Source: Dendrobium chrysotoxum (Eukaryota; Streptophyta; Magnoliopsida; Asparagales; Orchidaceae). From it: a DNA stretch of 64,000 nucleotides. The notes under the pieces are model-generated. The model worked only from the letters and a program-made list of their open reading frames with translations. It ran no database searches and was not told the origin of the DNA. Made by a program: the position numbers and the translations under genes. The stretch spans positions 78,240,780-78,304,779 of the forward strand of contig CM034314.1 of assembly GCA_019925795.1 (NCBI GenBank), given 5' to 3'. Shown one piece after another: positions 23,301 through 34,241 of this stretch. Numbering within the stretch: position 1 is the stretch's first letter; each line of letters begins with the position of its first letter.

Positions 23301-24459
23301 GATCTAATGATCAAAGGGATTAGTATAGATCAAATTTATCAAATTGTCTCTCTTAAAAAGCTAACAATAAGGCCTTATTTTTTATAGGAGATGAGGTTGT
23401 ACAACTGAGAGATCTAAAGAACTTTATTGAATTTTTTGGTGATAATTGTCAACGACTACCATTAGCAAGCACCACCACTATCACTAGGCTTGTTATCGCT
23501 TGACTATCAAGTATTAACATCTTAAGTTGTTCGGCTTTAACTATTCACTTATTGACATTCGATTGTTATAATCCCTATAATGAGAAATCGATAATTATTC
23601 ACAATTGTGTATCATCATTGTGGGCTCCGAAAATTCCATTGGATGTGTTCCCGGCCCCTCCGCGCCATCGATCTATTTTTCTTTTATTTGTGACAATGAC
23701 GGCATAGAGTTTTAACAAAATTAGGTTCCGGGTGAATTTTCAGAAGGCAGATTGGGTTTTAGATAAGACACTACGCAGAGATTTCGCCCTCATTTTGTGA
23801 GGACTTTATGATCTGAGTTCTGGTTTCCTATAGGCGCAAGCCCCTATAGTTAATTACCCCTCATGATAACAAGAGAGAACTTTCGATTAAGGCTAGTTAT
23901 TAAAGCGGTCGTATAGGTTATGAACCCATCGTATAATAGCAACAGTTTTAGGGTTTGAATTTGAGATTTGAATTTATCATCATGATTTAGAAATTATCAC
24001 CATAAATTTAAAACTGGTGGTGGGGGGAATGAAGACGAGCCCGATCAAGATCCCATGGTTCCGTCGTCCCCGGCTGTCATGATCCCTGGTCTACTTAGTC
24101 AGAGGAGATAGTCGATCCAACCTGACAGAAGGCACCTTGTCGGCAGCCATGGGTTGCTTCGTCCAAGAATACCTTGTAGACCTGGGTTGGTGTTTGTCTA
24201 AGGGGATATATCTGATTCCACCTTAGCCGATAGAGAGCTTTGTGCCCATCGAATATACCCTATGATTCATCGCTCAAGGGTTTGACGCCGTTAGGGAACA
24301 TACGGGCTTTGGCCGTGATCGTAATATAATGGTGCCATTTTGCGGCAAAATCACCCGATCAGAGGGCACGTGCCACGTCCCTGCTGGCAAGAGATTTTTT
24401 GAGGATGAATCTCAGCGATACACCCGATATGCATTCGCTCTTTATGAGCTGAGGTTAAT

Positions 24460-24612
24460 TTCAAATTTATCACCCCCGACAAAGGGTTGCGGGAGGTGGA
24501 TGTTTTTTTAGTTTTGAATTTTTAAGTGATGCATTTCAAATTTATCACCCCCGACAAAGGGTTGCGGGAGGTGGATGTTTTTTAGTTTTGAATTTTTAAG
24601 TGATGCATTTCA
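24460..24612. repeat. 75-bp tandem duplication inside unit D
   Basis: Two copies of TTTATCACCCCCGACAAAGG, GTTGCGGGAGGTGGATG and TTTTTAAGTGATGCATTTCA follow each other with a 75-bp period. Confidence 0.85.
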
Positions 24613-25949
24613 TGTTAAGAATTCGGGCATTTATTGGATTTGAGATTTGACCCCTCCGGTTGAGATTTTGTGTCAACACGGCCATCATCGGGGTGACGTT
24701 AAAGTCACTAGTATTTTCATAAGAATTTGGGAGGAATTTTATAATTCAAGTCATGTCGACTCCAGTCCTTTTGAGGAGGAGGATGAAACTTGAATTTAGA
24801 CCCGCGTAGCATTCTCGAATTGTTAGATTTGGAATTCAGATGTGAAAATCGGAGCACATGCGGGGGTATTGTGTTTCAGTTTAAGGGGTCATATCTAATA
24901 CATAAGGGGTATTTTAAAATATTTAAATATGATCCATTTAAAAAAGTGATCTTATTTAGAAGCCCAAAATTTCATTTAAGGGCCTACTAACGCCTTCTGT
25001 CCGCTTGCACACATGTTGCGGATCCGGTGGCGTGGCGTCGTATTAGATTTCACTTATTTCATTTAGTTTATTTTGACTCTTTAAAGTATTATGTAGCATC
25101 GCTCGCAGAGGGTGTTTGCTCAATAAGTATTAGGAGATCGTGCTCATGTTTGTAGGAGAATTATCTTGCTCGCTACAAGTTCCCCTATCCTCTCCCGTAG
25201 GTGGTTTAATTTGTTTGATACAAGCCCCTTATTCTTGCTCAAAGAGTTGTTAGCTGCTCAGTTGGATAGCTTTTAGAGAGCTTTGAGGTTTATTGGAGAG
25301 AGTTTCATAACCGTTAGAGAGCTTTTGTGTTTTGAGAGTTGTTTAGTTTGGGAGTTTATACATAAACTGGATTAGTGGAAACATTCATTTCTGTATTTTA
25401 TTTTATTTTAATCAATTAATTAAGTTGATTAATTAAATGAATTTTAATTAGAATTTAATTTGCTCAATTTATTAATTTAAAACTTTTAAATGTATTAAAT
25501 TGATTTGCTCATTTATTTGGTTGAAGTTCGATGTTATTAGATTAGATTAGTCAATTAACCATTTTAAAGATTTTAATTTGATTTGAGTTGAATTTTGGGA
25601 TTAATTTATATTTTAAAATTGTTACATCATTTAGATTGAATTGATTGTATACTTATTTAATTAGATTTGAGTTTTAATTGAATAAGTTAGAGTTCTGATT
25701 TATTTAGTTAGTAAATAGGTTCATTATTCAATCCAATGAGATTTCAAATTATTTATTTCAGGTTAGTTAAAATCTTATATTAAATTACAATTTTGATTTT
25801 TAGGTAAGTTCTTTTATTTAATTAATTAAAACATCAATTAATTAATAGTGTAATTTTGTTTAAATTAGATCATTTAATTTGTTGATTATCAATTTAATTA
25901 GTTGATCAAATGTTAGGTTAAAATTATTATTAAATTAATTATTTTACTT

Positions 25950-26560
25950 GATTGAATGTTCTCCACTTTTTTCAAAATTTGTATGAGTCCAAAAATTTTC
26001 TAAGTCCCAAATATTTGAGAAAAATTCGGCAGCCTTCCGGTGTCCCCTCCCCGGCGCTGGGAGGTAAGGAGGGCATTTGCCCTTTCAAGTCCGCCCGGCT
26101 GGAAAGATAGTCAACGGCCGGGGGCTTCGGGGCGTTGTCGGGCCCCGGAATTGGTCTTCAAATCTTCCAATTGACGATGAATGGTTGCAGACGATTGTCG
26201 ATTGCTGGTGGTTTGTTGTCGATCCCCTTTTTTGTGTCATTTAACTTATCAATTAATTAATAATATAATTATATATTTAATTAAATGATCATTTGAGCCA
26301 TTTTCAATTTTCTCAAAAATTTGGCTAAGTCCCAAATTTTTGAGAAAAGAAAATTTCGGCAGCCTTCCGGCGTCCCCTCCCCGACGCCGGGAGGTAAGGA
26401 GGGCATTTGCCCTTTCAAGTCCGTCCGGCCGGAAAGATAGTCAACGGTCGAGGGCTTCGGGGCGTTGTCGGGCCCCAGGATTAATCTTCAGAAGCTTTGG
26501 TTGACGACGAATGGACGCAGATAATTATTGCCGGAGATTTGATGTAGATCGTCGATCTCT
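25950..26560. repeat. ~330-bp tandem duplication inside unit D
   Basis: The block CGGCAGCCTTCCGG..GTCCCCTCCCCG, GGGAGGTAAGGAGGGCATTT and GATAGTCAACGG...GGGCTTCGGGGCG occurs at about 26026-26160 and again at about 26356-26480, with an AT-rich lead-in before each. Confidence 0.85.
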
Positions 26561-28886
26561 TTTCTCTTTTTCTTTTATTCTCATTTTTTTATTTCATTTT
26601 AATATATATATATATATATATATTATAATAATACTGTATTATTAGATATATCATATATTATAATATATATAATAAGATATAAAATATATAGATATATATT
26701 AATATATAGAGAGAGGGGGAGGGAAGCAGAGCCCGATCGGGCATGGATCGGAGGAGGCAACGCACGGGAGCGGTCACAGGCGGCTAGGGCGCGGCGGCTT
26801 CGTCGGCGGCAGGTCCGGCGGGAGGCGGGTCGGCGGCGAGAGCTCGGCTGGAGTAGATGCAGATCGGGCCAGCTTGGCTAGGGCACGGTGGAGTGAGGAG
26901 CAGGTGCGACTAGGGCACGGCGGCAATTTGGCGTCCGGTCAGGGTCGGTGGCTTGGTCGGTGGCGGGCCGGTTCGAGTCCGGTATCGGTAGTGCAGAGGG
27001 AGGCTGGGATCGGCGGGCCGGCGTGTCAATGGCGGGTCCGAGCAGAGGAGGAGATGGAGGCTAGTTGGACCGGAGGCAGGTAGGTTCAGCGGCCTTGACG
27101 ATTTGCTCGACTGTAACGAAGTTGCAGTAGGAGGTCAGGCGGCCAGAGCCAACGTCGGTTGCAGGCGACGATCGGACCGGAGCAGGGGTCGTCGGAGTTG
27201 GCCTCGATCGTGAAAACAGAGAGGTATCTTTTTGACTCCTCTTACTCTCTTCTATTTTCTGTGTGTGTCTCCTCCGAATGAGAGGAGGAGTTGTTTTGTG
27301 TCTGTGAGGGAGAACATGGGGAACAGTTTTGGTCGTGGGTGATCGTGGGATGAGCGGTTGGTCCGATCGTGGCTGAGGTGGAGTCGGTCGGGAGCGGGAA
27401 TCCTACTTGGATTACAGTTAGAGTCAACAATCATATTTTAAATTATGAGAAAGTGAGGGGTTTTGTTTCTCCTATTATATAGTAGATTATTGCAATTGTG
27501 CTAGACCCTATGATTTTTTCCATTTTTATTTCATGAATAAATTCTAGTCTCTCACAATTTTTATTTGTACTTGTTCGATTTTTGTACAATGCTAAGCTAT
27601 AAAACACAATCTATTGCCGCATGTACTAATGATAATAATTTATCTAAAATGATTTAAGATATTTTTTAAATTATTTATTTTAGTTGACATAAAAAAATGG
27701 ATATGTTCTGCCATGTAAGCTTACAAACCCAATCACATCTCTATCTTCATCGCTTACTAACTTTAGTGTTAAGTGGTGAGAATGATCCGAGTTCAAGCTC
27801 TCGTTGTTTGAATTGATTTGAGTTTTAAAAATTGTACCCAAATTTGTTCGATTTCAATTTGAAAGCATTCATGTTGGTTAGTGCTAGCTCGTTCCACTAT
27901 GATAAAATTGAGAAGCCTTGAATTTGAATACAGAATACAATCTACTTGTCAAGCAACCTTAAGGTGTCTTTTCCTACATCCTGTGGTGCGCTAGACTCAT
28001 GTGCACGATGCACACTTTATATCCTAGGCAATGGGATCACAGATTCAGAGTCCTGCAATCAGATAAAATTTAGAGTAGAGCTTTTCTTTATATATATTTA
28101 TGTGTCGAGTATAATTATGTAGGTTAGCTTCAATACTTTTCAGATATTTGGATTTTGCAGTTACACGTACGACTGAATTGGTAATGGCATTGTGCCAGGT
28201 TAGGGCTGATTCATTAGCAAGTAGTGTTGAACCAAATTTTAATCTCATAATTTTAAGGATAGATCTAATTGTGATTATGCGTCTATTTGGAACCCTCTTT
28301 TTCCTTATGTTTGCCCTAAAACTCTTGAATTAAACCGTTAACCCAATTGGTCAATTGAAATGCATAATTATAAAGAGTCTTACTTGGAAGCTTAAGGGCC
28401 TCTCTGGCCATGCGTATATAATAGGAGAAATAGATCATAACTAATTGTTCAGAAGATTATACCTCGTGTTGCTTATGCGAGTGAACAAAGGTCTTTACAT
28501 TTTGATGTGATGTATTGTTGAATATTAGCCTGGTTTCACTTGTCATTATCATAGAGATGGCAAATCTAATAAAGAGATAGTGGTGGCATGTGCCCTCATT
28601 GGCTCGAGTTTGCCAAACTGAGTTAGTTGATTGGATGATGGCTATCTTATTATTTATCCTCTTTATTTCATGAATGGTGTTGGGAAATTGACAATACATG
28701 TACAAATAACGAGAGTGAAAAAAATAGAAAACATAGAAAAGAAGAACAACGCACAAAAACATAATAATTTATTTAAGTTGATCAAATTGATGGCTACATC
28801 CTATAGCTATCATTGCAGACTTTTATTATAAAATAATTGTAAATATTGGATATCTTTTATAGGCTCCATTCCATAACCCTCAGGAA

Positions 28887-29043
28887 GAGAAATTATTCTG
28901 TGCGATCACCGGACCGTCTGATGGCGAATCAGTATGCGCCACGTCACCCGGTACACAACACCAATACACAACAAAAAAAAATGACGTGGCACGTCCTGAT
29001 TCGTCTTTGGATGGCGTCCGGTGACCACACAGAATAATTTCTC
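28887..29043. mobile_element. 157-bp MITE, Mutator-like
   Basis: The terminal inverted repeat GAGAAATTATTCTGTG is perfect over 16 bp and continues imperfectly into GTCACCGGAC. The target site CCTCAGGA(A/G) flanks it (28878-28886 and 29044-29052), a 9-bp duplication with one change, as expected for MULE-type elements. Duplication copy 1 has the empty site near 7797-7806. The element overlaps short open frames on both strands that are not genes. Confidence 0.85.
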
Positions 29044-29395
29044 CCTCAGGAGAGGGCTTCCTACCCCATTCCAAAGCTTGGATGCTTTACTCTCCAGCAT
29101 TTTGAAGCTAATTATAAGAAAAAACTCGAAACTACTATTTTTGTTGAATAAGATGGAAATTGTGTTAGACCTAATTAAAAAAAGTTATGAGATTGAATCG
29201 TTAATGTTTATATATGCATTAAGAAAATTTTATGAGGATTGGAATATGTTTTTTTATAGTACTTTCATATAAATTTTTTTTTAGATCTGTTCCTGGATGG
29301 GCTGCTCTTGTAATATATATAAAAAACATCAATCTCAAACATTTCACTGTACCGTCAGCAACTAACCCTCAAACAAATCTTCAATCCTTGAGCAG

Positions 29396-29649
29396 TCAAT
29401 GATCCATTTGTGTTGAAGGCCTGGGCAAAGACTTACCCGGATAACAAGGACGTGAAGTTCCTCGCCGATGGCTCAGCAAACTACACACACGCCCTCGGCT
29501 TGGAGCTGGATCTGAGCGAGAAAGGGCTTGGAATTCGCTCTCGCAGGTTCGCAATCCTGGTGGAAGATCTCAAGGTGAAGGTGGCCAACATTGAGGAGGG
29601 TGGGGCTTTCACCATCTCCGGTGCTGATGAGATCCTCAAGTCTCTGTGA
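29396..29649 (+). CDS. PRXIIB: Type II peroxiredoxin copy 2, exon 3
   Basis: This 254-bp terminal exon encodes the last two bases of Val79 to Leu162 and TGA. It begins NDPFVLKAWAKTYPDNK and contains KFLADGSANYTHALGLELDL, the RSRRF segment with the conserved Arg, and EEGGAF, then DEILKSL. Compared with copy 1 exon 3 (8068-8321) it keeps more of the residues I recall as family consensus (Lys, Pro, His, Glu, Lys, Phe, Gly at the variable sites). Together with exons 1 and 2 it gives 162 aa. Confidence 0.93.
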
Positions 29650-29738
29650 TGATAAAACTGCTGCTCTTTGTTGGCTCTTTTTGAGAGGTGGCGCTCTACA
29701 GTAAGAACGTGTTGGTGTGCGTTTTTCTATTCCGTCTG

Positions 29739-29744
29739 AATAAA
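29739..29744 (+). promoter_or_regulatory. Poly(A) signal AATAAA, PRXII copy 2
   Basis: AATAAA lies 90 bp after the stop, followed by the same T-rich tract as in copy 1. Confidence 0.6.
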
Positions 29745-30658
29745 AGCGCTTCTCGCTCTTTCTAGTTTGTTTGTTTTGTCAAGTGTTTCTGGGTTGTGGT
29801 TAGAAGGTGGGAAAACGCAGTTCTAAAATTTAGTTCTTGAGTGTTTATTTGGTAGAAATTTTGGTTTTTCTTGGTTTTTATTCTTGAAATTTGCCCCCAA
29901 GAAGTTAGTACTGTCATCTGAATTTAGAAATTATTAATTATTATTAAGTTTTATGACAATGGTAGTAATAATAGATTGTTTTTGATTGGGGATTTACATA
30001 CACACCATAAAATTTTTATATTTTTATACGTTTAACACATGACTTTTTATATTTATATATGTTATTTTGGTATCTAAATCTTATAAAAGTGTATGCATTA
30101 AAAAAGTATGTTTTATTTTAAATAAGTTAATATTAATAATATTTGTGATTTGATTTAGAGATTTGAGAGTTAGATGGATAAATATAAGTGTTAGATATGT
30201 AAATTTTTTGGTTTAATTTCGTACTGTGCTCCTTCCAATTTTAATGTGGCGTTGAACAACATTTCTTGTTCCCAATCACTTTTCTCTATTGATCTGCTGC
30301 TGTCCATTTAGTGGTTCTGCTGGTGCCGCAGTAGTGCTTGCAGTTGTTGCTGAATTTACTACAACTCTATTGACGTTTGGTTACATATTACGTAGCTATT
30401 CTATGAGATTTTGGTTCTTTGCTACAATTATATTCTATTTTGGCATACGAAAGCATTGTTTGATTTCAGTGTTGCGTGGTTGCTCGATTTTTGGTTGGTT
30501 GGGGGATTCTCTTTTGAGTTGGTTATTTTTCTAGGATCTTTTGGTTCCTCCTAACCTTTTGTTTTTGCAGGCGAGCCTTTTATTGGCCTATCAGTTTTAG
30601 TTTTGAATACAACTGTTTCATGTTATTCTGTGTGCCAATTCTTGCCTCTTTATTATTG
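29745..30658. other. 3' flank of PRXII copy 2, non-coding
   Basis: It aligns with 8392-8845 and then 9680-9862 of copy 1. The stretch 30385-30566 is unique to this copy. No gene is seen. Confidence 0.5.
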
Positions 30659-30819
30659 GGAATTTTTATTCTGTGCGGAGTCCCGATGGCGTCCGGACTC
30701 CAATGAAAAAACGTCATGTCCGGTACCGAGCGGTACTCAGTACTCGCCTACTCGGTACCGTTCGGTACCTGAGCGTAAACCGGACTGTTCTCCCGTCCGA
30801 TGTCTGAACAGAATAATAT
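30659..30819. mobile_element. ~160-bp MITE related to the one at 28887
   Basis: It begins GGAATTTTTATTCTGTGCGG and ends CTGAACAGAATAATATC, sharing the core TTATTCTGTGCG with the MITE at 28887. It interrupts the text CTTTATTATTGAGCTTGG that is continuous in copy 1 at about 10285-10305. The flanking duplication is about 9 bp and imperfect. Inside, GGTACCGAGCGGTAC and its inverted partner GGTACCGTTCGGTACC form a secondary hairpin. Confidence 0.75.
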
Positions 30820-31175
30820 CTCTTATTGAGCTTGGATGACAATGAATATGAAGACGAGGGTTAGTTCGTAAGCCTTGTGATTTGATTTCTTGGCCGCACT
30901 CTTGCTTTGCTCTGGTTTGTTTTTTGTCCGATTTGTGTCATTCGCCTCTTCTAAGTTCAACTGAATCTTCTCATAAGCTTATTTTGCTTGTGCCCAATTT
31001 TTGCCGGATGAGCAATGGTGGAAATAGAGAGGTTGGGGTGGTTCTCCCTTGGTAGAGTTTGATTATTAAATTAAGTTTTATTTGTGATAATTTTTTTATT
31101 ATTTTTTAAAGGAAGTTTTTAGTTTAAAAAAATTTAAATTAGAAAGTTGTTTTAAAAAACAATAAGAAAATTGTT

Positions 31176-31516
31176 CCAAATGAAATCTTAAGAGTCATCA
31201 CTCCGAGTTTTAAGTGAGTTTCTATAGGAGAGAGAAACCAATGTGCTCGAGATATAAGAGACATTATCACCCATAAATCCTGTTAGCTTCATGTTTGACG
31301 TAACGAGCGAAATATGTGTTGCTTTTTGGCGTTAATGGGGATCTCATGTGCAATCTTTGTAGGATGACTTGCACTTGTTTTGTGCTTTCTCATTAAAGTA
31401 ATTTCAAGCCTAACAAGCTTCCAACTGCTCACTACACAAGGATTGCATACAAGCTTTGCAGAGCTCTTCTAAATTTGCTAAAAAAAGATTAAAAGAATAA
31501 ATTTTCAGTCAATAAT
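31176..31516. other. Unannotated intergenic DNA
   Basis: No gene or recognised repeat. It lies just beyond the right edge of duplication unit 2. Confidence 0.35.
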
Positions 31517-31845
31517 TGTTGGAGTTGCCTCAAATTTGGCTCGACTCTTGTTTGTTTGTATACTTCGCAGGTATGTCCTGGCGTTGTAAGAGTGTTTTTG
31601 AAATTCTGCTTGTTATTTTGGTATCCTATACTTGTCCTATAAATAGTTTATACAAGGCTTAGGGTTTGGACAACTTTGTATTCCGCCTCTTCTCTATGGT
31701 GAAGCTGTTTTTCTCTCTCCCCCATTTTTTTCCCCAGATTTGGATTTTTCATATAAATCTCTTGTGTTCGTTTATGTTTTGCAGATCGTAATTTATTATT
31801 TCTCTTTGTATTTGATTCATCGTTCTCTAATAATAATAGCAAACA
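31517..31845 (+). mobile_element. Candidate solo LTR, Ty1/copia-like
   Basis: Starts TGTTGGAGTTGCCTCAAATT and includes a TATA box (TATAAATA at 31638-31645), then TTAGGGTTTGG, a TCTCTCTCCC tract, CATATAAATCTCTTGTG, and an end near AGCAAACA. That order of landmarks is common in plant copia-type LTRs. No internal element follows. The flanking ATAAT and AATAT do not match exactly, so the ends are approximate. Confidence 0.45.
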
Positions 31846-32172
31846 AATATTGAAAAGAACAAGCGAGAAATTATAAAATGAGATAAAAATAAACATTCTA
31901 AATCAACATCGACAAAAAAAAAAGTTAATAATGAACTTACATAAAACTCATAGCTTGCTAACGAGATCACAAGCAGACGTTTTTAGTTGCCTTTTAGAAC
32001 ACTTGAAGGCGCAAAACATAATGTGCAAATGACATAAGAAATGTCTCTCTTCATAGACATAAAATATTTCTCACTGATCAAATGCACATGGTGATACGAT
32101 ATGATGCTCCTCTAACGTATAATTTATACCCCCCCCCCCCCCCTCGAGAGAGAGGCTTGCAATGAAGAACCA
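31846..32172. other. Intergenic DNA with poly(C) run
   Basis: No gene is seen. A run of about 15 C at 32128-32143 is the only feature of note. Confidence 0.35.
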
Positions 32173-33467
32173 TAGGGCTGTCAATTTTTGATACGACATG
32201 ATAACTTAACCTAAAATTTTTGGGTTTGACCCGACCCGATTTCAAAAGGGTCAGGTTCGGGTTCAAAAATTTGACCTGTTTGAATTTTCGGGTCGGGTCC
32301 AGGTTAACTCGATAACCGATTGCTGACCCGTTTTGACCCGCGCGGTTGGGCATCGCATCGACATTCGGATTTCGGCACACGCGTGGATTTATTTAGGAAT
32401 CAGGGTTCAGTTCGCGACGCGTGCTCTTCTTAGAAGCCTCTTGACTCTCGTTTCTCGTCTCCTTCCTTGCATCGTCTAGGGTTTTTTCTCCTCGATCTCA
32501 TCTAGGGCTGTCTTGGATCTTTGGCTAAAGGTTCATCACAACTTCAGCTCTTCACCTCGTGCTCACTGCGAGCTCTTCTCTTCACCGCTATTTGTATCTC
32601 TTTTTTTTTTTTTTGCGCTCCTTTTAGAAGCGTCATATTATCATATATGAGCATCTATTTATATTTCATAATGTCGATTTTCTGATTTGTTGATGATTTC
32701 CGAGTTCCGAAGTTTAGAAGGTTTTTTTTGTTTAGGGTTTTTCGATTTGTCATTTAGGGTTTTAGATTTGTCGTTTCATAGTTATGAATATGATTGTGGA
32801 GCTTTCAAATGCAACAAGTCATGCGAAATATAAGAACTCATTCACAGAACTTTTGATTCGGCTTTTATGGTGAAATCCGATTATTAGGTTAACTGGTTAA
32901 GGTTCATGTTGTTCTGAACAAATATGAAGATTGAAGACATTCTTAAAGCACTTTTTTGGAAGAGCAATTGAGCAAATAAGCAAAGTGTTATTTTATAGTT
33001 TTCTTAGTCATATTTGTTGTAAAATGGTAATTTGTATGCTGTAAAGTGATTTGGAATTGATTGTGAACACCAAAGTGTAATTTATAGTTTACTTAGTCAT
33101 ATTTGTTGTGAGCTTTTTTGTATTTTGTATTTTGTAAAATGATTTGTAATTGGTTGTGAATAATAAAGTGGTGTAGGGCTGTTCTTCAAAATGTAAGCAA
33201 AATGTAATGAATATTAATTTTCATTTTTTTTCCTTGGCTGCTATCTACTAATTTTCATTTAATTTATCTTTTTGTGAACAAATAATGGCTGCACCTATTG
33301 CTTCGGACTCGGGTTGACGGGTCGTGTCGGGTTGATCAGAGTCCGAAGCGGGTCGGGTTCGAGTCCAAGAAAGTGACCCGTTTTCAAAAATGGGTCGGGT
33401 CAATTTCTGCCGGGTCACTTCTAGGTTGAATCCAAACCCGACCCGTAACCTAATTTTGCCAACCCTA
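32173..33467. mobile_element. ~1.3-kb non-autonomous hAT-like element
   Basis: Begins TAGGGCTGTCAA and ends TTGCCAACCCTA, short terminal inverted repeats typical of hAT elements. Just inside are GC-rich subterminal repeats of GGGTCGGGT/ACCCGACCC type on both sides (32225-32340 and 33300-33450), in opposite orientation. The interior resembles a plant promoter and 5' leader (CTAGGGTTTTTTCTCC at about 32478, a T run, TTTAGGGTTTTTCGATT) but has no transposase frame. A clean 8-bp target duplication is not visible. Confidence 0.65.
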
Positions 33468-34241
33468 ACCACAATACATAAGATACTCATTCACCTAAAA
33501 ATTGAAGGGCATCCAAATTTTAGCTTCCTTCTAAAGCACGCAAATCAATTCTCCAGCTATCTTTTGAGCTCTTTCTTATTCACCTGAGACAGATATGAAG
33601 AGTTGAGGACAATTAGTACAGCAAAATTGGAATGTATAACAAGAAGCTTCACCTTCCCATAGCATTTCTCGGAAGGTTGTCCCATATTAATAGTTTCCTT
33701 TGAATTTAAAAGCAAGCTGCAATAAATATTTATAATAATATATATTACCACCAAGTAAATTAAACCATGAATGATATGTTTGAAGCACGATTTCTAATTC
33801 CCTATGAATTTTGGCTTTTTTAGGAGTAATAAAAGTTCCAACTTTATGAAGAAAAAAATTCATTTGTTAATACTTTTATTTCTTATTCTATTTGTACATT
33901 CAATTATGATATATTCTGATCCTCAGCATTTTAATGAATATAACAAATTAATTATCATTCATGACGGTGCCAATAAAATTAGAGATGCTCATATAAATAT
34001 TTTTTTTTTCATGAATTTGAACTATTTAGTATGTTGTACTTATGAATCTATTTTTTTTTAATATTTAGACTTATTTATTCTATTATCTTGGGGAAAGTAT
34101 ATAAGAATCAAGATCTTAAGCTTTGAAATGGATAATTAAAGTATAGATTTCTAAAAATCACTTTAGCTGAATAGGGCTTCGTTTGGGAAAACTTCTTACT
34201 GGTTTCTAAGTACAAAAATTTATAACTAAAAAAAGTATACT
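33468..34241. other. AT-rich intergenic DNA before the retrotransposon nest
   Basis: No gene is recognised. The last five bases before element A are ATACT, the presumed target duplication; its partner would lie beyond the right edge. Confidence 0.4.

Larger units (their letters stand above)
23619..27429. mobile_element. 3.8-kb TG...CA unit with 5-bp TSD: solo-LTR-like insertion D
   Basis: Inserted sequence of 3,811 bp begins TGTGGGCTCCGAAAATTCC and ends TTAGAGTCAACA. It is flanked by ATCAT at 23614-23618 and 27430-27434; duplication copy 1 has the uninterrupted site near 7610. TG...CA ends and a 5-bp duplication are the mark of LTR integrase. No terminal direct repeat or coding region is visible, so it reads as a solo LTR of a long-LTR family. 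Its first bases and a block near 23830-23900 (GGCGCAAGCCCC...GTTAATTAC...CGATTAAGG) match units B1 and B2, so it is a relative. Inside are a 75-bp direct duplication (about 24460-24610), a ~330-bp duplication (25,950-26,560), a TA-rich tract (26,600-26,710) and a GC-rich leader-like tract (26,720-27,200). Confidence 0.82.
20374..29395 (+). other. PRXII copy 2 intron 2 (9,022 bp, transposon-filled)
   Basis: A GT-AG intron (GTATGTT...TTGAGCAG), much larger than I would expect for this gene family. It holds a shortened version of the degenerate LTR-type element also in copy 1, the 3.8-kb TG...CA unit (23619-27429) and a MULE-like MITE (28887-29043). The unoccupied LINE target is at about 22490-22512. 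Splicing across it is inferred from the perfect phase match of exons 2 and 3. Confidence 0.85.
20448..31175 (+). repeat. Tandem duplication unit 2
   Basis: Collinear direct repeat of 1-10655, offset 20,447 bp at its left end and 21,328 bp at exon 3. The duplicated block probably begins further left, since both gene copies must have exons 1 and 2. Copy-2-specific insertions: the TG...CA unit (23619-27429) and two MITEs (28887-29043, 30659-30819). Copy-2-specific losses: about 1.3 kb near 21088, one 271-bp unit, and the counterpart of 8850-9680. Confidence 0.9.

Noticed and set aside
26874..27083. GC-rich short ORF inside unit D
   Set aside because: Open because of high GC content; no recognisable domain, and it lies in a non-coding LTR-like unit.
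28846..29100. Short ORFs on both strands around the MITE
   Set aside because: They span MITE terminal repeats and flanking gene DNA; no conservation or coding signature.
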